Under the pieces are notes generated by a model. That model saw nothing but the letters and a program-made list of their open reading frames with translations. It was not told the origin of the DNA and ran no database searches. Shown in pieces: positions 6,287 through 14,047 of a DNA stretch of 32,967 nt (position 1 is the first letter of the stretch; each line of letters opens with the position of its first letter). This DNA comes from a virus: positions 1 through 32,967 of IMG/VR virus record IMGVR_UViG_3300017917_003781. One strand, given 5' to 3'. Made by a program: the position numbers and the translations under genes.

Positions 6287-7291
6287 TTACTTAATCTGAC
6301 TCCAAACTCTCTCGCGAATTTGTTTGGTCAGTGAGTCAGGTAAACTCACATAGTCCAATTCTTCTGCCATTTTCTTGCCGTTCTTGAATGACCAGTCAAA
6401 AAACTTTAACACTTCTGTGGATGTCGCTTTATCATCGGGATTCTTGTACATGATGATAAAACTGGCAGTAGATATGGGCCATACTGTGTCGCCCTTTTGA
6501 TTCACAATACTCACTCCCATGCCGGGTACCGAAAACCAATCAGCGCCTGCTGCCGCGGCAGCAAAAGTTAGGTCATCCGGACTTACATATTTTCCTGACC
6601 GATTTTGCAACTGCACAAAAGTCATGTTGTTTTTTTTAACATAGGCATATTCCACGTAACCAATGGCTCCTTTAACGCGAGTAACATTGGCCGCTACACC
6701 TTCATTGCCTTTACCACCCACTGATGAAGCGGCCGGCCACTTTACTGCGGCACCTTTGCCCACACGCTCAGCCCAGGGTTTTGATACTTCAGCAAGATAG
6801 TCTGTAAAGTTGAATGTTGTGCCTGAACCATCTGCACGATGCACCACTGTGATGGTTTGATCAGGTAAATTTTTACCAGGATTCAAAGCCAGCAATTTGG
6901 GGTCATTCCACTTTGCGATATCGCCCAAAAATACTTCAGCCAATACAGCACCTGTGATGCGCAACTCGCCTGGCTTGAAACCATCCAAGTTTACCACAGG
7001 AACTGTGCCGCCTATAATGGCAGGAAACTGCACTTGCCCATTCTTGTCAAGATCCACACCGCTTACAGGTGCATCGCTAGCACCAAAGGTCACTGTCTTG
7101 TTATTGATCTGGCGAATACCGCCTGATGAACCAATTGACTGATAGTTTAGTCCCACGCCAGTTTCTTTCTTGTAGGCTTCGGCCCATTTGGCGTAGATAG
7201 GATAAGGGAAAGTTGCACCTGCCCCTGTAATGTCGCCTGCTTGTGCTGTAACTGCAATGGCAGCCAGTAGTGTCAGAATAAGTTTTTTCAC
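6287..7291 (-). CDS. pstS: Phosphate-binding protein PstS
   Basis: 334 residues, the usual length. A signal peptide (about 1-18) is followed by the PstS hallmarks: GAGATFPYPIYAKW, the phosphate-loop GSSGGIRQI, FGASDAP, and the VVHRADGSGTTFNFTDYL segment whose Arg/Ser/Thr residues bind phosphate. It acts in the periplasm and passes phosphate to the host PstCAB transporter; no pstCAB genes are present here, as in phages that carry pstS alone. The start is GTG with AAGGAG upstream. A PHO-like promoter (7317-7351) lies in the 54-nt gap behind agt. Confidence 0.93.
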   Translation of the reverse strand: MKKLILTLLAAIAVTAQAGDITGAGATFPYPIYAKWAEAYKKETGVGLNYQSIGSSGGIRQINNKTVTFGASDAPVSGVDLDKNGQVQFPAIIGGTVPVVNLDGFKPGELRITGAVLAEVFLGDIAKWNDPKLLALNPGKNLPDQTITVVHRADGSGTTFNFTDYLAEVSKPWAERVGKGAAVKWPAASSVGGKGNEGVAANVTRVKGAIGYVEYAYVKKNNMTFVQLQNRSGKYVSPDDLTFAAAAAGADWFSVPGMGVSIVNQKGDTVWPISTASFIIMYKNPDDKATSTEVLKFFDWSFKNGKKMAEELDYVSLPDSLTKQIRERVWSQIK

Positions 7292-7316
7292 TGGTGTTCT
7301 CCTTGTTAGTGACTTT

Positions 7317-7351
7317 TATTTAATAACAATTATATTACAGTTTTGTTAAAC
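7317..7351 (-). promoter_or_regulatory. PHO-box-like promoter of pstS
   Basis: On the minus strand, repeats GTTTAAC-AAAA-CTGTAAT are followed by 11 nt and then TAAATA as -10. A third repeat, TTGTTAT, lies in the 11-nt spacer, so CTGTAAT-ATAA-TTGTTAT also reads as a PHO box (11 of 14 positions as CTGTCAT repeats). The layout matches the plcP promoter. PhoB control is an inference. Confidence 0.65.
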
Positions 7352-8341
7352 CAAGTTTGCTCGAAATATCTCCCAGGCTCGTTGCCAACTCCAACGCTGG
7401 CTTCCGTACCATACAGATTCTCTGTCCAGACCCATGCATTTGTATGTGGCAGTGACCAGACTTCTATCCATAACACCTGTGATGCCTGGATCGATCACAT
7501 CCAAAGGACCAGGTGCAGGATATGCCGCCACTGGTGTGCCACAAGCCATGGCTTCAATCATCACAAGACCAAATGTTTCCCAAGTGGATGGAAACACAAA
7601 CACATCTGCCTGAGCGTAATATTCGGCCAGTGCCTGACCTGTTTTGAATCCCACAAACTCCACATCAGGGTATTTTTGTTGCAGTTCTTTTCTGTATGGG
7701 CCATCACCCACCATGATTTTTCTAGCACCTGGATATTGCATGGCACAAAAATCGTCAAGGTTCTTTTCTTTTGAAACTCTGCTCACACACAATAGTATAG
7801 GGCGATCATTTTCTTCAGGATCACGCCATGTAGGCTTGAACACTTGTCTATCAACTCCGCGTGTCCAACTGATCACAGTGCCGTCAAACCCTTGATCTCT
7901 CAGTTCGTTAACCATGGTATCTGTTGTGGTCAAAACCTTGCCAGAATGCTTGTGAAACCAGCGAACATAGGCCCAGGTAATAAATTCAGGCACACCCACA
8001 AGTTTTTTTATGCCTTCAGGAAAGCGAGTATGATAAGCGGTATTATACCGTATACCGTCACGCTCAAACAAGTGTCGAGCAGACAGACCGAGAGGACCCT
8101 CTGTGGCGATATGGTAATGATCCGCACCCACCTGCGCAATCTTCTTGCGGAGCGACCGGGGATAGGCAATCTTGACTTCGTTGTAGCCAGGACAATCACG
8201 GTGGGGGAACTGCCCGGGATCAATATAAACAAGCTGATACCCATCCAAAAGAGCATGTGCCTCCAAATTCTTGTAGGTCGTGACCACGCCATTAATTTGA
8301 TCCGGCAAGTTGTCTGTTACTATCAGTATCTTCTTTGTCAT
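7346..8341 (-). CDS. agt: GT4 glycosyltransferase, Agt-like (diacylglycerol glycosylation)
   Basis: 331 residues. GT-B fold, family GT4 signs: N-terminal GVVTTYKNL loop, IATEGPLGLSAR, the TAYHTRFPEG segment, RGVDRQVF, and the EX7E donor motif (Glu255, Glu263) in TFGLVMIEAMACG. This set is that of the glycosyltransferase found beside plcP in phosphate-starvation operons (Agt), which uses UDP-glucose or UDP-glucuronate to glycosylate diacylglycerol at the inner membrane. It overlaps plcP by 50 nt, so the two are translated together. The lipid role is inferred from pairing and family; a role in modifying another acceptor remains possible. Confidence 0.85.
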   Translation of the reverse strand: MTKKILIVTDNLPDQINGVVTTYKNLEAHALLDGYQLVYIDPGQFPHRDCPGYNEVKIAYPRSLRKKIAQVGADHYHIATEGPLGLSARHLFERDGIRYNTAYHTRFPEGIKKLVGVPEFITWAYVRWFHKHSGKVLTTTDTMVNELRDQGFDGTVISWTRGVDRQVFKPTWRDPEENDRPILLCVSRVSKEKNLDDFCAMQYPGARKIMVGDGPYRKELQQKYPDVEFVGFKTGQALAEYYAQADVFVFPSTWETFGLVMIEAMACGTPVAAYPAPGPLDVIDPGITGVMDRSLVTATYKCMGLDRESVWYGSQRWSWQRAWEIFRANLV

Positions 8342-9086
8342 TTCGTTGAGTCCATGTTACAATTTCCCATGCACCGGAGTGATGTTCTACCAATGCTGTG
8401 CATGATTCAACCCAATCACCATCATTCATATAAATCACATCATCAATCTTTCTAATTTCAGCATGATGGATGTGCCCACATATCACACCATCGAATCCAC
8501 GCTTCCGGCAGTAGTCGGTGAGGTTGCGTTCAAATTGAAATATAAAATCTACAGCTTTTTTAACGCGATACTTAAGATACAGGCTAAGACTCCAGTACCC
8601 AAAACCCAAGCGGTGACGTATCCAATTAAACTTAGTATTGAGAAATAGTATGAAATCATAGGCCTTGTCTCCTAAAAAATTCAGCCAAGGTGCCAAACGT
8701 GTGATGCCATCAAACAAGTCGCCGTGTGTGACAAGGTAATGTCTGCCATCCGCACCCACATGTTCGCATTGATTGCGAACTTCTATATGTCCAAAAGTGA
8801 TACCATCAGGTATCATTGGGCGTAAAAATTCATCGTGATTGCCGGCCACATACACTACTCGTGTGCCGCGCTTGGCATGGCCGAGAATCCTGCGAACCAC
8901 ATTTGTATGGCTTTGCTTCCATCTCAATCGGTTCTGTTGAACCTTCCAGCCGTCAATGATATCGCCAACTAAGTAGAGAGATTCGCAGGTATTGTGCTTG
9001 AGAAAGTTGTTGAGACGATCAGCTTGACACTCTTTGGTGCCAAGATGAACATCGGAGATAAAGATGCTGCGATATGTTTTCTCCAT
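8292..9086 (-). CDS. plcP: PlcP-type metallophosphoesterase (phospholipase C-like)
   Basis: 264 residues with all five calcineurin-like motifs: DVHLG (Asp12, His14), GDIIDGW (Asp42), GNHDE (82-86), THGD (His121) and GHIHHAE (204-209). The IIDGW segment, YDFILFLN, YWSLSLYLK and the C-terminal NDGDWVESCTALVEHH are the pattern of PlcP rather than of the lipid A enzyme LpxH, a related COG2908 member. PlcP removes the head group from phosphatidylglycerol and phosphatidylethanolamine, feeding diacylglycerol to Agt during phosphate starvation. The pair overlaps (50 nt) and lies behind a PHO-like promoter. An LpxH-like role cannot be fully excluded by eye. Confidence 0.85.
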   Translation of the reverse strand: MEKTYRSIFISDVHLGTKECQADRLNNFLKHNTCESLYLVGDIIDGWKVQQNRLRWKQSHTNVVRRILGHAKRGTRVVYVAGNHDEFLRPMIPDGITFGHIEVRNQCEHVGADGRHYLVTHGDLFDGITRLAPWLNFLGDKAYDFILFLNTKFNWIRHRLGFGYWSLSLYLKYRVKKAVDFIFQFERNLTDYCRKRGFDGVICGHIHHAEIRKIDDVIYMNDGDWVESCTALVEHHSGAWEIVTWTQRNDKEDTDSNRQLAGSN

Positions 9087-9090
9087 AAAG

Positions 9091-9125
9091 TATTTACGGA
9101 GAAATCTGTTACGATTTTGTTACAA
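9091..9125 (-). promoter_or_regulatory. PHO-box-like promoter of plcP-agt
   Basis: Minus strand TTGTAAC-AAAA-TCGTAAC, then 11 nt, then TAAATA, the same layout as the pstS promoter (12 of 17 aligned bases identical over the repeat core). On the plus strand it also reads CTGTTAC-GATT-TTGTTAC. The -10 ends only 4 nt before the ATG, so the transcript would be essentially leaderless. Confidence 0.6.
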
Positions 9126-9410
9126 TGCCAACATGCGAATCAACGCAACGGAGTCAATAGTCGTGAGCAGAACATAGTTAGCCAGCATCCCAAAACTTCT
9201 GCGAGTCCAAGCAGCCCAGGCATAGATAGCGCAACCAGTGATCCACACAGGGTAAAGAGCAAGAAGGGGTGGATTTGGTACAGTGGAGGCCATTGTAACA
9301 CTGCAACCAATGCTGATAGCCCAAGCCAATACTTCCATGACAAACCTAAAAGGGTGAGTCTTGTAATCACTTTTGATCCAATCAAAGATGCCGGTTAAAA
9401 TATCATTCAT
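9120..9410 (-). CDS. Membrane protein, three predicted helices
   Basis: 96 residues from the ATG at 9410, which overlaps the uvsE stop as ATGA; this start is preferred over one five codons upstream. Hydrophobic segments at about 22-42, 46-66 and 74-92 suggest three membrane helices. It sits between UV endonuclease and the plcP promoter. The general look recalls small NMN-transporter-like phage proteins, but no diagnostic motif is visible, so the function is open. Confidence 0.6.
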   Translation of the reverse strand: MNDILTGIFDWIKSDYKTHPFRFVMEVLAWAISIGCSVTMASTVPNPPLLALYPVWITGCAIYAWAAWTRRSFGMLANYVLLTTIDSVALIRMLAL

Positions 9411-10438
9411 CGAGCATACAGCCATTGCTGGTACAGTTGATCGCGGGCCAAGTTCTTGCCTTTGGCCTCACACTGAATGTCCCACTGATCTGCAAAGGTC
9501 ATGGCCCAGTCATTTACGGCACTGTTCCAATAGAAGTCACTGTGTGCTCGCAGTTTTTGCTTTTTGTAACCTTGTGCCAACAGTGCGCTCAAGTCGGGTT
9601 TTACATTGGATACGTGATTGACGAGGCAGTCTTCACGAGATACTGAGTAATGAAGAACAGGACGCACACCACCCCAAGAGTCAATAACCCGTTGCGCACG
9701 TGGATCCGTGGGGGTAATGTATTCCCCGGTGTTGATCCAATGATGGTGGATATCCAAAGTGAGAGCCACATGATCAGCCACGGCCAGTGTAACGTCAAGT
9801 CCATTTGAAAGTTCGTCATTTTCTATTGCTATTAAGTTTCTTGCTTCTGTACTTAGCCTGCTTAAAGTTTGGAGAAACTTAGCAGGGCCGCCTTTGCCCG
9901 ATAAGTGAACGTTAATCTTAAAACCGTGATCGTGCCAGGCAGCACCGTAGCCCAGCCACCGTGCCATATCAGCATGGTATTCAAATTCAAGAATTGATCT
10001 CTCCACAATTTCATCCGATTCGCTTGCAAGAACACAAAACTGTCCTGGGTGGAATGATAACCGAACACCAAGTCGACGTGCAGCATCACCAACCGGAGCA
10101 AATATTCGTTCGCAATGATCTTGAATTTCACGTCGTTGCCACCAATCTATCCAGGAAGGTTCTGTGTAGCCCTGTAACATTTCACTGCCCAATCGCACCA
10201 CTCTGCGTTCGGGTTCCATAGCACCCACACGCTCAACCAGCTTGAGCGCCGCGGCAGCATTATGATTCATGATATCCCACTGACGCTGATCGGCTTCGGC
10301 AGCATGCTCGCGCAGCCAGCGCATGGTGGTTGATCTGCCGTTGATATCACGGTCCTTTGCATTCACTTTCATGCCCCCAGTTTCCTCGGGGTCATTGAGC
10401 CATTTGCAACAAAAGCCAAAACGAGATGTGTGTGTCAT
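9407..10438 (-). CDS. uvsE: UV-damage endonuclease UvsE/UVDE
   Basis: 343 residues. This TIM-barrel, metal-dependent nuclease nicks DNA 5' to UV photoproducts and some other lesions. Visible family marks are RFGFCCKWLN at the start, LSFHPGQF (His130), WHDHG, IENDE and LDIHHHWIN, which hold the metal-binding His/Glu/Asp residues. Length and start agree with the family. It gives the phage a repair route independent of light and of UvrABC. A promoter at 10446-10474 would place +1 one base before the ATG. Translation of the membrane protein downstream is coupled by ATGA. Confidence 0.92.
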   Translation of the reverse strand: MTHTSRFGFCCKWLNDPEETGGMKVNAKDRDINGRSTTMRWLREHAAEADQRQWDIMNHNAAAALKLVERVGAMEPERRVVRLGSEMLQGYTEPSWIDWWQRREIQDHCERIFAPVGDAARRLGVRLSFHPGQFCVLASESDEIVERSILEFEYHADMARWLGYGAAWHDHGFKINVHLSGKGGPAKFLQTLSRLSTEARNLIAIENDELSNGLDVTLAVADHVALTLDIHHHWINTGEYITPTDPRAQRVIDSWGGVRPVLHYSVSREDCLVNHVSNVKPDLSALLAQGYKKQKLRAHSDFYWNSAVNDWAMTFADQWDIQCEAKGKNLARDQLYQQWLYAR

Positions 10439-10445
10439 AAAAATT

Positions 10446-10474
10446 ATTATACACTATATATTATTCAACGTCTA
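10446..10474 (-). promoter_or_regulatory. Possible promoter of uvsE
   Basis: TAGACG, 17-nt spacer, TATAAT on the minus strand; predicted +1 at 10439, just ahead of the ATG, and no SD. The -35 is weak (4 of 6). A 9-bp inverted repeat (10449-10457 with 10489-10497) overlaps it and could be an operator shared with the divergent gene at 10514. Confidence 0.45.
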
Positions 10475-10513
10475 CCAAATTGAACTAAATAGTGTATCAA
10501 ATTGGAGAACATC

Positions 10514-10777
10514 ATGTGGAAAGTTATAACAAATGCAACTGACTGGGAAACATTTCCAGGCGAAGAACTAGCACTCATCAAAACCAAAATTGATCAACTG
10601 GCTGCCGCGGGATTCACAGATCCAGAATACATTCAAGTGCCAATATGGCTTCCTGGTGGAGCACAACAGAGACAAAGAAATTTTACCACATTAGAGTCAG
10701 CACAAGATTATGCTGATTTTATAAATGCATTGCCTGGTGATTTGGTCAATGTTATTGATATTATTGAAGTTCAATAA
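10514..10777 (+). CDS. Small protein, unknown
   Basis: 87 residues. ATG at 10514 has GGAG six bases upstream, so it is preferred over a TTG at 10502. The protein is acidic and soluble, beginning MWKVITNATDWETFPGEEL, with an LPGGAQQRQRNF loop and an acidic C-terminus. It is divergent from uvsE and overlaps the amidinotransferase stop tail-to-tail by 7 nt. No family recognised. Confidence 0.6.
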   Translation: MWKVITNATDWETFPGEELALIKTKIDQLAAAGFTDPEYIQVPIWLPGGAQQRQRNFTTLESAQDYADFINALPGDLVNVIDIIEVQ

Positions 10778-11691
10778 TTGCGACGTACTAGATCCAAAGT
10801 AACACAATGAAAGCCGCCTCCTAGAGTGCGGCTTTGTCTTAACCGCATGGGAATCACTTCAAAACTGTAACTTTTTAGTGTTTTGATCAATTCGGGCTGA
10901 TCAGCATCACAGATCACAGTGTGTGGATCCACCACCAACATGTTCATGGCAATCCATTTTGATGCATATGGATATCGGTAAAAATCTTGAGCCACAACAT
11001 CATGCACCCAAATCTTGTGCCAACCATCAAATACTTTGGGCACATTATCAAACCGCACTCTACTGCTGTTTAGCATGACCAAACCTTCACGAAGTGGCAC
11101 AATGGTTGAATCAATATGCACACCAGCATAAAAATTACACAACTCTATCTTTATATCTGGAAACTGCGCACACATCCAATCATAGGCTTTGCGGTTGCCT
11201 GATGCCGATTCTAAATACAACATACGATCGCCAAGACGGCATACATTGGCAGCATCTAAGGTCATGCCTTCGTTACGTGGCATGAATTTGTAGTTCTCAG
11301 CAGAGTCCACAATGCTATGATAGCATTGCAGTTCCATGTCTCTGCAGGGATACATCATGGCAGGATCCACAATAGTTGATCCGTATACAAGGAACCGGTC
11401 ACGCGGGCAATAGTTATACATGCCATCATGTGTTTGAAAGTTGAGTGGTTCTGGACGAACAACTTCTACGCCTAGACTGATCAGAGTGGTTGCAAGAGCA
11501 TCCAAATCCTCGTTGGCTTCATCTATAATACGTTGCGGCACTGGTCCACGCGGCACTGGTGTTTCTTTCCAAGTGGTCTTTTCTGACTCTCGAGAAAATA
11601 CCGGATCATTCACTGGCCAGTTGGCATCAGTGGCACTGCCAACAACTATCTTCTTGAGTGGGCTCCACTCATCGAATGTTAATATTGTCAT
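10771..11691 (-). CDS. Amidinotransferase (glycine amidinotransferase-like)
   Basis: 306 residues from the ATG at 11691; a longer in-frame start at 11760 lacks support. The GATM/StrB-type amidinotransferase fold is marked by CPRDRFLVYG, EGMTLDAANV (Asp146), GVHIDSTIVP (His192) and the C-terminal GGGFHCVTLDLVR (Cys296), that is, the Asp-His-Cys catalytic set. Family members move an amidino group from arginine to an amine such as glycine or an inosamine. The acceptor here is unknown. It is somewhat shorter than bacterial and animal GATM (about 350-420). It shares a 74-bp divergent region with the homing endonuclease. Confidence 0.8.
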   Translation of the reverse strand: MTILTFDEWSPLKKIVVGSATDANWPVNDPVFSRESEKTTWKETPVPRGPVPQRIIDEANEDLDALATTLISLGVEVVRPEPLNFQTHDGMYNYCPRDRFLVYGSTIVDPAMMYPCRDMELQCYHSIVDSAENYKFMPRNEGMTLDAANVCRLGDRMLYLESASGNRKAYDWMCAQFPDIKIELCNFYAGVHIDSTIVPLREGLVMLNSSRVRFDNVPKVFDGWHKIWVHDVVAQDFYRYPYASKWIAMNMLVVDPHTVICDADQPELIKTLKSYSFEVIPMRLRQSRTLGGGFHCVTLDLVRRNY

Positions 11692-11696
11692 ATTTT

Positions 11697-11704
11697 TATA
11701 AATA
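11697..11704 (+). promoter_or_regulatory. T4-like late promoter for the GIY-YIG gene
   Basis: TATAAATA on the plus strand, 61 nt upstream of the endonuclease ATG, in the divergent gap. The endonuclease thus seems to have its own late transcription, unlike its neighbour on the other strand. Confidence 0.5.
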
Positions 11705-11765
11705 AAGTTGCCAGTCGCGATGTTGGACGCATCCACCGGCTCTAACGCTACAAGGAGCAATCAGC

Positions 11766-12323
11766 ATGAATACTTATGAGTATTACGTTTACGCATACTT
11801 AAACGAAGATAACATTCCATATTATATAGGCAAAGGAAAAAATAAACGAGCCTTTGCAAAACATAGAGTCCCTGTTCCGTCAGATCACACTAAGATAGTA
11901 TTCTTGGAAAAAAATCTATCCGAAATTGGTGCAATAGCAATTGAACGCAAAATGATTGATTGGTATGGCAGGATAGACTTAAACACAGGCATACTGTTAA
12001 ATCGCAACGGATTCGGAGGCTTCTCGTGGACAGAAGAACAACGGTTGGCAATAAAGGGCCGCAAAGTTTCGGACGCTACAAAATCTAAACTTAGCGATGC
12101 TAACTTAGGGAAAAAAGCATCCAAAGAGACTCGAGAAAAACTTAGCAAGATGCGACTGGGCAAGAAACAAGCAAAATGCACTGAGCAAGGAAGAGCAAAT
12201 ATTAAAAAAGCAAACCAAGGCAAAAACATTGGCCGAATCCTTAGCGAAGAAACAAAGGCAAAAATTAGAGAGTCAAACAAGGCTACGTGGGCCAAGAAAA
12301 TGCTCTCTAAATATGGCCCGTGA
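11766..12323 (+). CDS. GIY-YIG homing endonuclease (Seg-like) with NUMOD3 motifs
   Basis: 185 residues. The N-terminal nuclease domain shows YVYAYL (8-12) and YYIGKG (19-24) in place of GIY...YIG, with the likely catalytic Arg28 and Glu60. The C-terminal half carries repeated NUMOD3-type DNA-binding units (S..TK.KLS.A..GKK, and SEETKAKIRES). Such free-standing enzymes cut intron-less or related phage DNA and spread by recombination. It is Lys-rich and more AT-rich than its neighbours, as expected of a mobile gene. AAGGAG lies 8 nt before the ATG. It overlaps the oxygenase-like gene tail-to-tail by 17 nt. Confidence 0.9.
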   Translation: MNTYEYYVYAYLNEDNIPYYIGKGKNKRAFAKHRVPVPSDHTKIVFLEKNLSEIGAIAIERKMIDWYGRIDLNTGILLNRNGFGGFSWTEEQRLAIKGRKVSDATKSKLSDANLGKKASKETREKLSKMRLGKKQAKCTEQGRANIKKANQGKNIGRILSEETKAKIRESNKATWAKKMLSKYGP

Positions 12324-12843
12324 TCTGAAGCGTATAACGGTCTTCTAACCCAATGTTGGCGGCCATGTGGGGCTCGTCATACGCCCACTCTATCACATCA
12401 CCTGCTTGCCAATTCACATAAGGCTTGCCGCCAACTTCAAGATAGTGCCCAGGTTTCCAGTCTTCTAACAACAGTAAAGCTCTACGAATTGAAAGTTCTT
12501 GGCCTTGTAGATTGAATATCTCAATATAACGCTTGTAAAGATCCTGGTGAACTGGCATAACTGTACCAGTGCTCATGCGATAAAATGATATGCCAATATC
12601 TTTCCATCCCCACTTTTCATAAATTTCAAAAAACTTGCCTGACCAGCTAGGTAGCTCGTGTCGCATGTCAGCAAGGTCACCACAGATTTTACTTTGATAC
12701 CCTTGTGAGATCCAACGTGCCACAGTATTTGGATCATTAAACGGTTCCTGGATGTAGTCTATTTTTTTAAACTCATCGTCCCAGAATCGTTCAATGTTAT
12801 ATTTAAAGGGGGCGGGTGTTGCCATAGTGAACAACTTTGACAC
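12307..12843 (-). CDS. 2OG-Fe(II) oxygenase-like protein
   Basis: 178 residues from a GTG at 12843; an ATG at 12825 would give 172 and neither start has a clear SD. Double-stranded beta-helix signs are VMPVHQD (His99, Asp101), the distal His in DEPHMAANIG (His159), and Arg169 in RYTLQITG, which would bind 2-oxoglutarate. Related phage oxygenases can hydroxylate small molecules, proteins or DNA bases. The gene overlaps the stop of the sugar dehydrogenase, so it likely acts in the same transcript and possibly on the same sugar pathway. Confidence 0.65.
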   Translation of the reverse strand: MSKLFTMATPAPFKYNIERFWDDEFKKIDYIQEPFNDPNTVARWISQGYQSKICGDLADMRHELPSWSGKFFEIYEKWGWKDIGISFYRMSTGTVMPVHQDLYKRYIEIFNLQGQELSIRRALLLLEDWKPGHYLEVGGKPYVNWQAGDVIEWAYDEPHMAANIGLEDRYTLQITGHI

Positions 12844-14047
12844 TACCGGTAGACTCTAATTTACGCCATGGATCCACAATCACACTGCCTGGTAAAATAT
12901 CACAATAAGGTTTGGTTTCTGGTTGATCGCCTGTGTACTCATAGGTTATTTTGCGATTGTGTGCCCACAAAAACACAGCGGCATGGTCAACATCTGCAAC
13001 CACATCAGTTGGATCATCTGCCAAAGGATCAACATACTTTAATCCAGCATGGCCATGTTTGGCAACATAGTGTCCTACCAAGGTTGAGTAACTGCCAATG
13101 CAGTAGCCTACATCAGGTTTGTATGCTTTGCCATGAATCACAATAGGCAAGTTACCGTTTTCTCTACTGACTTTGATTAGATACTTGGCAAGATTTTCTG
13201 CTTGGATTTCTCTAGCATGCATCACAGTGTCAAACAAATCGTAGCCAATTTCGTATTCTTGTGCCAACCAACGCAGAGCAATGTTGTCGCGTGGGTGGCA
13301 GGCGCCTGCATCGCCCATGCCAGCAGTCATGTATTTAGGTCCCATGATACGCATGGTACTGCGTGCCAGTGCGTTGGTGACCACATCTACGTTGATGTGG
13401 CCAATGCGCATGGCAAAATCTTGAATCATGTTCACCAGGCCGACTTTGGCAGAGATGAATGTGTTGTAGAAAATCTTGATGGCTTCGCACTCGTCCCATG
13501 TGCCAATTTCATAGCGTGGATTGTTCTGCATCACAGTATCATACAGCGCACGAAGTTCTCCAGCAAGTGCATTGGGATTGCCATCTTCTGTGCCAATCAT
13601 GATCATTTCAGGATTGACCATGTCCCACTTAACACTACCCATGGCAATCAAGTAAGGGTTGTATAGGAACTGATGTTTTTTGTCCAGCAAAGGATAAAAG
13701 TGTTTGCGAGTGGTGCCAGGTAATACTGTAGAGATCAACACAACTTTCTTGGACGACTCGGCGTATTTGTTCACATTGGTGATGGCATCAATTACAGCGG
13801 CATGACCAAAGTCTCTTGGTTCCATATGGCTCGATGGAACTGAACCGTCGTAGCCCTCTGCATGCGGAGTCGGTACTGCAATAAAAATCCACTCACTTTC
13901 GTTTACTAATTCTTCTATATCACATACTTTGACAGAGTCGCTGGTTCGTGGGTAAATATCGTATCCCCAGACTTGATGTTTTTCTGCCATTACTTCAGCA
14001 CAATCCAGGCCAAGTTTACCAATACCAATAAAACCAATTTTTGCCAT
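12803..14047 (-). CDS. UDP-glucose/GDP-mannose dehydrogenase family protein
   Basis: 414 residues from the ATG at 14047, chosen for AAGGA 7 nt upstream. A Rossmann start GFIGIGKLG (5-13), STVLPGTT (106-113), a central helix EAIKIFYNTFISAKVG (Lys191, Asn195) and the catalytic GMGDAGACHPRD (Cys250) are those of NAD-dependent four-electron nucleotide-sugar dehydrogenases. The product would be UDP-glucuronate or a related uronic acid; the exact sugar cannot be read. UDP-glucuronate is a possible donor for Agt. Its ATG shares bases with the divergent glycosyltransferase start (CATG, 14045-14048). Confidence 0.85.
   Translation of the reverse strand: MAKIGFIGIGKLGLDCAEVMAEKHQVWGYDIYPRTSDSVKVCDIEELVNESEWIFIAVPTPHAEGYDGSVPSSHMEPRDFGHAAVIDAITNVNKYAESSKKVVLISTVLPGTTRKHFYPLLDKKHQFLYNPYLIAMGSVKWDMVNPEMIMIGTEDGNPNALAGELRALYDTVMQNNPRYEIGTWDECEAIKIFYNTFISAKVGLVNMIQDFAMRIGHINVDVVTNALARSTMRIMGPKYMTAGMGDAGACHPRDNIALRWLAQEYEIGYDLFDTVMHAREIQAENLAKYLIKVSRENGNLPIVIHGKAYKPDVGYCIGSYSTLVGHYVAKHGHAGLKYVDPLADDPTDVVADVDHAAVFLWAHNRKITYEYTGDQPETKPYCDILPGSVIVDPWRKLESTGSVKVVHYGNTRPL

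Noticed and set aside
7343-8455. Plus-strand frames opposite agt and plcP
   Set aside because: The minus-strand genes have clear family motifs throughout; the plus frames have none.
8292-9086. LpxH (lipid A) instead of PlcP
   Set aside because: Same superfamily, but the IIDGW and WVESCTALVEHH segments and overlap with an Agt-like gene favour PlcP. Kept as an alternative in the entry.
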